Shown here piece by piece: positions 40,621 to 48,000 of a stretch of 51,385 nucleotides of DNA. The notes beneath the pieces were generated by a model that saw only the letters and a program-made list of their open reading frames with translations, did no database searches and had not been told where the DNA came from. The translations under genes and the position numbers were made by a program. The DNA comes from Methanobacteriota archaeon (GTDB lineage Archaea > Thermoplasmatota > Thermoplasmata > SG8-5 > JACRNV01): assembly GCA_016214785.1 (NCBI GenBank), contig JACRNV010000024.1, forward strand, positions 1 to 51,385. The letters run 5' to 3'. Numbering within the stretch: position 1 is the first letter of the stretch; every line of letters starts with the position of its first letter.

Positions 40621-41901
40621 TTACTCCGCCTCCCCGAGCTTGATGATGGCCTGCCTGAACTCCTCCGGCAAATCGCTATCCGTCGTCTCCTCGGGGCAGC
40701 GCTTGTAGAGCCGCTTCAGTATCCACGGGGTTATTAGAGTGGTGACGAGGGCCATGCCTATGAGGATGGAGAAGAATGTCCGGTCGATGAACCCGTACTT
40801 CAGCCCTATGAGGGCGACGACCATCTCCATCATCCCCCTTGCATTGATGCCCGTCCCTATCACGAGGCTCTGGTCATGGGTGTAGCCGGCCATGCGCGCC
40901 CCCAGGTAGCCGCTAGCGAACATGCTGCCCATGGCGATGAACAGGACGCCGAGAAAGACGCCGAAGATGGCATATAGCTCGCGCATGTTGAACATCAGGC
41001 CCAGATACGCGATAAATATGGGGGCGAAGAAGCCCAGCGCGATGCCGGAGACGCCCTTCTTCAGCTTGAAGTAATTCTCGGCGCCGAGAATCTTCGGCGA
41101 GAAGAGGAGACCGCCATAGAACGCCCCGAGGATGTAGCTCAGGCCGAGGAACTCCGCGATGGCGGCGAAGTAGAGCGCGACGATGATCGCTATCGAGAAC
41201 TGAGCCTCCTTCGACCGAACCCTGGACATCAGCGAGGAGAAGCGCTTCGCCAGCCAGCCGTTCCGGACATGAAACGCCCTCTCGGTTCCGAAGACGAGGC
41301 AGATGAAGAGGAATATCTTGAGGATCTCCACCCCGAGCCAGAATGAGTCGGCCCCCTCGGGGTTGACGCTGATGCCGATAAGGAGCCCGAGGACAGTGAT
41401 GCTGATTATGTCATGCACTACGGCCGTGCCGACGATGGCATGGCCTGTCCTGGTGTGCAGCTTCCCCATGTCCGTGAGTATCTTGACGCTGACCGGCAGG
41501 GCGGTGATGGCTATGCAGAGGCCGAGGAAGAGCGATGCCGTGAAGCCGAGGAAGATGTGGAACCCGACTGTGAATCCCACCAGGAACGTCACGATGAAGC
41601 TCCCGATTGCGAAGTAGAGCCCCTTCCCCGCGATGACCTCGAAGAGGTCCTGCATCTGCATCTCAAGGCCTGCGTAGAAGACGACGAAGAATATAGCCAG
41701 GGTGGATATGACCTCGAGGGTTATCTTCGTCGCGTCCCCGGCATCAAGGGAGAGCGGGTCGAGGAACGCCAGGAGGGTCGGGCCGAGGATGATTCCTGCT
41801 ATCAGTTGTCCAATGATGGCCGGCTGCTTCAGGCGCTCTGCGACCTCGCCGAATATCCATGCCGCGACGAGGAGCATCAAAAGGGCGATGATAAGCTCCA
41901 T
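40621..41901 (-). CDS. CPA-type (KefB-like) cation:proton antiporter
   Basis: 426 residues with about 12-13 membrane helices and no cytoplasmic TrkA-N domain. Typical CPA2 features: QPAIIGQLIAGIILGP in the first helices, LGLCIAITALPVSVKIL (unwound helix region with Thr-Ala and Pro), and VGTAVVHDIISITVLGLL where the ion-binding Asp sits; the position before it is His (HD) rather than the Asp-Asp of electrogenic members, which suggests electroneutral exchange (inference). GINARGMMEMVVALIGL and a charged C-terminal tail follow. Likely role is Na+ or K+/H+ exchange. Transcribed toward Sec61-beta, with the distant inverted repeat between them. Confidence 0.82.
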   Translation of the reverse strand: MELIIALLMLLVAAWIFGEVAERLKQPAIIGQLIAGIILGPTLLAFLDPLSLDAGDATKITLEVISTLAIFFVVFYAGLEMQMQDLFEVIAGKGLYFAIGSFIVTFLVGFTVGFHIFLGFTASLFLGLCIAITALPVSVKILTDMGKLHTRTGHAIVGTAVVHDIISITVLGLLIGISVNPEGADSFWLGVEILKIFLFICLVFGTERAFHVRNGWLAKRFSSLMSRVRSKEAQFSIAIIVALYFAAIAEFLGLSYILGAFYGGLLFSPKILGAENYFKLKKGVSGIALGFFAPIFIAYLGLMFNMRELYAIFGVFLGVLFIAMGSMFASGYLGARMAGYTHDQSLVIGTGINARGMMEMVVALIGLKYGFIDRTFFSILIGMALVTTLITPWILKRLYKRCPEETTDSDLPEEFRQAIIKLGEAE

Positions 41902-42082
41902 TCAACCCCTCCCGTGTCATCACCGTCGCGGTACCGTGCTCCCATCGGACTGGCGTATCCGTTTCCCATGTATATATTACTATCTGTGGGGCGCGCCGCC
42001 AAGACGCAACTGATGCGTAGAGGAGAATGGGTCAGATGCGCCGAATTCGCGGCGGGAGCTAGAGGAATGTTTGGCGCGGCGC

Positions 42083-43192
42083 CTACTGCTTGGCCATCCA
42101 TTCCTTTATCTTGCTGGCGATGAGCTTTATATCAGCCTCGGGGAGCGATGGATAGACCGGTATCGAGAGGACCTCGCCTGCGGCCTTGGCAGTCTCTACA
42201 TTCTTGCCCTTCCTGAATCCCTTCAGGATTGGCTGCTCGCTGAGAGGTATCGGATAGTATATCCTGGCTCCTATTCCAGCCTGGCCGAGGTGCTTCATCA
42301 GGTCGTCCCTGCCCTTTGGCACCCGCATCGTGTACTGGTGGTAGACGTGCCTGGCCCACTGCGCCTCGGGGGGCGTTCCCACCACGCTGGATAGCATCTC
42401 GTTGTAGAGCGCGGCGTTCTTCCGCCTGCCGTCGTTCATCCTATCGAGCTTCTTCAGCTGCTCGATGCCGATGGCGGCGGCGATGTTCGTCATCCTGAAG
42501 TTGTGCCCCAGCACCGAGTGCGTGTAGACGGGCTTCTGGCCGTGGTCGCGCGTCATCCTGCATGTCTCGGCGAGCTCGTCGGAATTGGTCGTTATCATCC
42601 CGCCCTCGCCGGTCGTCATGTTCTTCGTCGGGTAGAAGCTGAAGGTCGCCGCGACGCCAAATGAGCCAACGCGCTTGCCATTGAACTGCGCGCCGTGCGC
42701 CTGGCAAGCGTCCTCTATGAGGGCGAGGTCGTGCTCCTTAGCGACCTCTGAAAGCTCCGATATGTCGGCGGGATGGCCATACAGATGAACGGGCACTATC
42801 GCCCTCGTCGTTTTGGACACGAGCTTCTTGACCTGGCTCGCATCGAGCGAGAAGTATTTCGGCTCGATGTCCGCGAAGACCGGTTTAAACCCAAGGTGCA
42901 GCAGCGGAGTGGCGGTGGCGGCGAATGTCATGTCTGGAACTACGAACTCCGAGCCGGCCTTGAAGCCCAGCGCGGCATAGACCAGGTGAAGGGCCTGCGT
43001 GCCGTTGCCTACGGCTATCGCATGCCTGGCGCCGATGTACTCGGAGAACTTCTTCTCCAGCTCGGCCACCTGCTCGCCCTGCGCCAGGATGCCCCCCTCC
43101 ATCACCCTGCGGACGGCGTCAATCTCCTCGTTCCCTATCCACGGCTTGGCGATGGGTATCATCTTATCATAGGGCTTTGTGAAGGGTATCAT
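42083..43192 (-). CDS. DegT/DnrJ/EryC1/StrS sugar aminotransferase (WbpE-like)
   Basis: 369 residues, PLP-dependent. HAIAVGNGTQALHLVYAALG opens the fold, DACQAHGAQFNGKRVGSFG and TFSFYPTKNMTTGEGGMI carry the cofactor-binding Asp and Schiff-base Lys, and VLGHNFRMTNIAAAIGIEQL is the conserved dimer loop. With an upstream Gfo/Idh dehydrogenase and a hexapeptide acetyltransferase, the most likely step is transamination of UDP-3-keto-GlcNAcA to UDP-GlcNAc(3NH2)A. The ATG is 1 nt after the acetyltransferase stop, with AGGAGG inside the end of that gene, so the genes are coupled. A second ATG ten codons in (MIPIAKPWIGNEEI) is also a plausible start. Confidence 0.8.
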   Translation of the reverse strand: MIPFTKPYDKMIPIAKPWIGNEEIDAVRRVMEGGILAQGEQVAELEKKFSEYIGARHAIAVGNGTQALHLVYAALGFKAGSEFVVPDMTFAATATPLLHLGFKPVFADIEPKYFSLDASQVKKLVSKTTRAIVPVHLYGHPADISELSEVAKEHDLALIEDACQAHGAQFNGKRVGSFGVAATFSFYPTKNMTTGEGGMITTNSDELAETCRMTRDHGQKPVYTHSVLGHNFRMTNIAAAIGIEQLKKLDRMNDGRRKNAALYNEMLSSVVGTPPEAQWARHVYHQYTMRVPKGRDDLMKHLGQAGIGARIYYPIPLSEQPILKGFRKGKNVETAKAAGEVLSIPVYPSLPEADIKLIASKIKEWMAKQ

Positions 43193-43193
43193 C

Positions 43194-43817
43194 TCAGAAC
43201 CTCCTGTGCTCCTTGGGGACCGTGCCGACCTTCCTGGCCGGGTTGCCGACGACTATGCTGTAAGGCTCGACGTCGTGCGTGACGACGGCGCTCGAGCCCA
43301 CGACCGAGTCCCTGCCTATCCTGATTCCGGGGAGGATGGTGGAGTTGGCGCCGATACGGGCTCCTTTCTCGACGTGGGGGCCCTCCATCGGAATCTGCGG
43401 GGTGCGCCCCATGTACTTGTCGTTCGTCAGGCATGCGCGCGGGCCGACGAAGACGTCGTCCTCGATCGTCGTGTAAGTCGGTATGAAGACGCCGCTCTGT
43501 ATGGAAACCCTGTCTCCTATGGTGACTTCGTTCTCTATGACCGTAGTGGTCCCTATGACGCACCCCTTGCCTATCCTCACGTTCTCTCGGATGAGGACGA
43601 AGTGGCCGGTCTGGGAGCCCTCGCCGATGCTCGTGCTGCTGTAGACGATGGTGCCGTCCCTGATGACGCACCTGTCGCCTATCCTGGTGCCTTCGAGCTT
43701 CGACCAGTCCCCCGAGAGGAGGGCTTCCCTGTCACCCTTGCCCGGGTGCCCGAGTATGACTGTCTTTCCGATGTACGCTTCTTTGCCTATGACATTTTTC
43801 TTGCATCCCTTCGCCAT
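43194..43817 (-). CDS. Left-handed beta-helix (hexapeptide) N-acetyltransferase (WbpD-like)
   Basis: 207 residues built of hexapeptide turns (IGDRCVIRDGTIVYSSTSIG, IGKGCVIGTTTVIENEVTIG, IEDDVFVGPRACLTND, IGANSTILPGIRIGRDSVVG), the trimeric LbH acyltransferase fold. It ends VEPYSIVVGNPARKVG, the common closing motif of sugar acetyltransferases. Flanked by dehydrogenase and aminotransferase genes in one operon, it probably acetylates the 3-amino group to give UDP-GlcNAc3NAcA. The start is 3 nt after the TAG stop of the dehydrogenase gene. Confidence 0.82.
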   Translation of the reverse strand: MAKGCKKNVIGKEAYIGKTVILGHPGKGDREALLSGDWSKLEGTRIGDRCVIRDGTIVYSSTSIGEGSQTGHFVLIRENVRIGKGCVIGTTTVIENEVTIGDRVSIQSGVFIPTYTTIEDDVFVGPRACLTNDKYMGRTPQIPMEGPHVEKGARIGANSTILPGIRIGRDSVVGSSAVVTHDVEPYSIVVGNPARKVGTVPKEHRRF

Positions 43818-43820
43818 GAC

Positions 43821-44813
43821 CTAGCCTCCGAACGATGCCAGTTCGACCTTCTTCTTAGACTTGAGGGATTCGAGCGCGGCAAGGGCGAGCCTCATGCTCT
43901 CCAAAGCGTCCTTGCCGGTAACGAGGGGCGTGATCCCTTTCCCAACGGCGCCCAGGAAGTCATTGAGCTCGTTCTTCAGCGGCTCCTGCTTTTTCAGGTT
44001 CACGGTTCGTATGTCGAACTCGAGCGGCGCCTGGTAGAGGTTCCCCATGTCGATGTCAACGAATTCCGAGGAGGAGATGTGCGCGACCTGGTTCATGTAG
44101 TCGAGTTCCACGAAATTGCTCGTGCACGTCATCGAGAGCCTGCGAACCTTCATCGGGGTGAGCCAGTTTATCTCGCAGTACCCCTTCGCGCCCGACTCGA
44201 AGTCCACGAGGATGTTCGCGTGGTCCTCGAACTTCGAGCCGCCCATAGTGCCTCCGAGCGCAAATACAGAGCGAGGCTCGGAGCCGTTCAGGTAGCGCAT
44301 GACGTCGAGGTCGTGGATGCCCAGGTCGAGGACGACGCCCACGTCGCGTATCCTCGCCGGGAAGGAGCTGACGCGCTTGGATGAAAGGGAGACCAGTTTG
44401 CCGAACCTCTTGTCCTCGAGCGCACCCTTGGCGAACCTGACGACGGGGTTGTGGCGCTCTATCATGCCGACGGCCATGACGACCCCCGCCCTCTCCGCGG
44501 CCTTGATGATCTTAGACGAATCGTCGAGCGTCTTGGCTATCGGCTTCTCGACGAGGACGTGCTTCCCCTCGGCGATCGCGTCCAGCGCGATTTGCATGTG
44601 CGTTTCCGTCGGCGTGGCGACAACGACTGCCTCGATGTCGGACGCAAGGAGCGTCCTGTAGTCCGTATGGGTCGGGACGCCGAAGCGCCTCTCTATGTCC
44701 CTGAGGGCGTTCTGGTCCGCGTCAGCGACGCCGGCGAGCGCGCCGATCTCCGCAAGTACACGCGCGTGGTTCCTGCCCATTGAACCGATGCCCACAAGGC
44801 CAGCCTTGACCAT
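43821..44813 (-). CDS. Gfo/Idh/MocA-family NAD-dependent sugar dehydrogenase (WbpB-like)
   Basis: 330 residues. VKAGLVGIGSMGRNHARVLA is the Rossmann dinucleotide motif; ATPTETHMQIALDAIAEGKHVLVEKPIAKT is the Gfo/Idh signature with the catalytic Lys in EKP. DLGIHDLDVMRYL contains the conserved His. First gene of a tight three-gene operon. WbpB-type enzymes oxidise C3 of UDP-GlcNAcA. The 6-dehydrogenase that would supply UDP-GlcNAcA is not in the window. The minus-strand TATA element CTATTTATC is 23-31 nt before the ATG, so the transcript is probably leaderless. The stop is TAG. Confidence 0.82.
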   Translation of the reverse strand: MVKAGLVGIGSMGRNHARVLAEIGALAGVADADQNALRDIERRFGVPTHTDYRTLLASDIEAVVVATPTETHMQIALDAIAEGKHVLVEKPIAKTLDDSSKIIKAAERAGVVMAVGMIERHNPVVRFAKGALEDKRFGKLVSLSSKRVSSFPARIRDVGVVLDLGIHDLDVMRYLNGSEPRSVFALGGTMGGSKFEDHANILVDFESGAKGYCEINWLTPMKVRRLSMTCTSNFVELDYMNQVAHISSSEFVDIDMGNLYQAPLEFDIRTVNLKKQEPLKNELNDFLGAVGKGITPLVTGKDALESMRLALAALESLKSKKKVELASFGG

Positions 44814-44831
44814 GGCCGCGCCAAGAAGCAG

Positions 44832-44865
44832 GCGAGATAAATAGATTGTGATTGGGGGGGGGGGG
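44832..44865 (-). promoter_or_regulatory. Promoter of the glycan operon next to a 12-G homopolymer
   Basis: TATA element at about 44836-44844 (minus CTATTTATC). A run of exactly 12 G (12 C on the transcribed strand) at 44854-44865 lies about 10 nt upstream of it, in or beside the BRE position. Homopolymers of this length are prone to slippage. Confidence 0.55.
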
Positions 44866-45074
44866 AACCATGCCTGTCATCGCATCCTATTATAATTGCA
44901 GGGAGGCAACACAGCACCCTTCACTGTACTTTTCCTTTACGTCAGCATGAGCAAGAAATTTTACGGATAGAAATTATCAATGGTTAGGCAAAGTGCGAAT
45001 TTATTGGAATTCCATCCCAAAGTTTAAAATATTCATTTACTCATATATTACTTGAATACTTTGATGGAAGAACT

Positions 45075-48000
45075 ATGTCCAATGGAAAAAGTGCCAAGGA
45101 AGTGGGAGCCCGGAGAGGCCTAACAAACGGTTGCATCAAGGAAATTGCTAGAAATAGCCCAATCGCACATTCTGTCTTGACCGATGGCATGGGTCGCGGG
45201 CTGACCAATGGAAGCGGATGCACGAACGGCCTCAACAATGGTGTCGGTCGCACAAACGGTCTGACAAATGGCTGCGGGCAAACGAACGGCCTCAATGCAG
45301 GGTTTACAAATGGCGGTTTGACGAACGGTCTCGGCCAAACAAACGGCCTGGCATGCCAGCACCGGTTCAACATGCTTGGCATGCAGCCGACCATCCGAAA
45401 GAGGTTCGCGGCCTTTCTAATAGCCCTTTTTGTAATAGGGCTCGTCGGGTCTTATCTCATTCTCTTGCCACCGAGCCCAGCGCCGAAGCTCGTTGACATC
45501 GATGGCTCGTTCGGCGACTGGAGCGCGAAGGTCGTCTACGACGACCCTACGGCCATTTCCGACGCCCCTCTGGACGTTTCGAGGTTCTCGATTGCAACCG
45601 AGAAAGACAACGTCTATGGCTACGTCCAAGCAAGAGGGGACCTGCTCTCGCGCGACAGCGTCGATAGGTACATGGCCTTCATAGACTCCGACAACTCCGC
45701 CTCGACAGGTTATTCGGTCGGCGGCATCGGTGCAGACTATGTTATCGAAGCTTACGGCTGGCATGACTCAAGCTGGACAGTGCAGGCGAGCAGATTCTCC
45801 AGCACAGACCAGCACAACTGGAGCGCCTTCAAGACGATAGGCTCTGGCAGCGCGAAGTCCTCGGGCAATGAAATGGAGTTCGCCTCAAACATAGGCGCTG
45901 TGCTCCAAGCGGGCAAGTTCCGCGCACGGTTCGCGACCGCATCGGAAAACGCCTCTGGCGAGCTCTGTGCGCCTATCGTGGATGGCTTGAGTGGGGCGCT
46001 TGTGGTGACACAGACGCCTCAAGACAACACGGGAATAGTCAGCACCAGCAACCTCCTCACTCTCACTCTCAGGGCATTTGGAAAGGACGTGACGGTCAAT
46101 GGCATCCAGATATCAAGCGCAGGAGTCGGTTCCACGAGCATCAGCGGCTTCTCCTCCGGCATGCACGTTCCCGTCGGTACGCCTGCGACCCTCGCAGTGA
46201 CCGGCGACGTGGCGAGCCTGGCCGCAGGCACCCTGGTGAAAGCGTCTGTCGCATCGGTGAGCGCAAACGTTCCGTATTCCATTGCCGGACTGGGCTTGGC
46301 TGCATATGCAAGCTCCGCGCCTTCTGTAATATCAATCGACGGAGCCTTCGCCGATTGGGATTCGGTGCAAAAATCGAGCGATACGGCCGGCGGCGTTTCC
46401 AACCCGAACATAGACATCACCGAGCACGCGGCGGCTGCCATGCAGGGCAACCTTTACGCCTACGTCGCCTTCAACGGCGCGGGCCGGGCCTTTGGTGGTA
46501 TGCTCTCCCCGGTCGCAAGAACCAGAGCAGTGAGCGGCCCGAGCGGCAACGGGACTCCGAACCCCAACATTACAATGGTTCTCCCAAGGGTCACTGGCGA
46601 GGACGTCACGCGCATCTACATCGACAGCGAGGCCGGCGGCCAACCGATTGGCGGGATCCATGCAGACTACTGCATAGAAATCAAAGGCTTTGGCGGCAAG
46701 ATAACTTCCAAGCGCCTCTATGGCCTTCCGGCCAGGAACTACTTGGGCGATGCGCAGTCGGCCATTGGCGCGCATCAGCTTGAGACAGGCGTGCCCTTCA
46801 ACCTGATAGGCAACCCAGCAGGATCGGTTTCAATCTACATCGAGACTACAGATTGGGACAAGAGGACGGATGCGAGCGACAGCATCTTTACTGTGAACGC
46901 CAGCGTATCTTCGACCAGAGCCGCGCAGCAAGCAAGACCCGCCGGAGGCTCTGGCCCCGACTATCCTTACCCAGGCGCGGGCGACTGGGTCATCGCCGGG
47001 GACACGTCAGTGTGGGGCGAGACAATAACGGTCAACGGCAACCTGATAATTTCGAACACTGGGAGCCTCACGCTGAGCAACTGCGTCCTCAACATGAACT
47101 CAGCTTCGGACGGGCAATACACCATCAATGTGAACGCGGCGGGCGAATTCTACGTCTACGACTCCACCATCACTCCATCAAACACCGCATACAAATATCG
47201 CTTCGAGGTCTATGGTAGGCTGTGGACGAACAACAGTATCGTGCAGTACATGTGGGGCGACGAGAACGCCGCGCCATACATAGGGGGCATCCAGATATAC
47301 GGCGAGCCGTCCGACGTCTGGCTGAACAGCACGCTGGTAGCCTTTAGCGGCGGGAACGGCATCCACGCGGTCGGGGCGGTCGGGCTGAACATCACCGGCA
47401 ACAGCAATATCACGGGCAACACGAGGATCGAGGTCTATGTTGAAAACAGCCAGTACCTGAATTTCACGAGCACGAACATCACGGACTACGTCGATGCCAT
47501 GATCGGCGAAGGGATAAAAATTTTAAACTCCGGCAACATTACGATAGACAATTGCATAATATCCCACCATGAGGCAATTGGCCTGTACATGGTCAATGCC
47601 ACCTATACCACAGTCCAGAACTGCGGCATCGGCGTCGGGGCGTCGAATACGCAGAACAAGGTCGATGGCGTCGTCCTGGACAACTGCTTTTCAACGGTCA
47701 GGATTACGGGCAACACAATTGCGTACAACGGTAACGACGGCATAGCCTTTTGGACGAAATCCGCGCCGATTATCGAAAATAACATCATAAAAAACAATTC
47801 CGGTTCGGGCATCGTCAATGGAGGCGTCGCATCCTTCTACTCCGAGTTCTACATCTACAACAACACGATTCAAAACAATAGCGGCGCCGGCATCTATGTT
47901 AGATCCTCCAACGCCACCATAGTCAACAATAAAATCGAAAATAACAGCGCCGGCATATCCCTACAAACTAATTCCAACGCTACAATCATCAATAACACGC

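Noticed and set aside
41902-42082. Gap between the antiporter and aminotransferase genes
   Set aside because: Checked for tRNA, small genes and repeats; apart from a TATA-like GTATATATTA near 41970-41980 nothing convincing was seen.
45117-45350. GLTNG DNA tract as a CRISPR or tandem satellite array
   Set aside because: Units are short, imperfect and in frame with a protein; there are no constant repeats with unique spacers.
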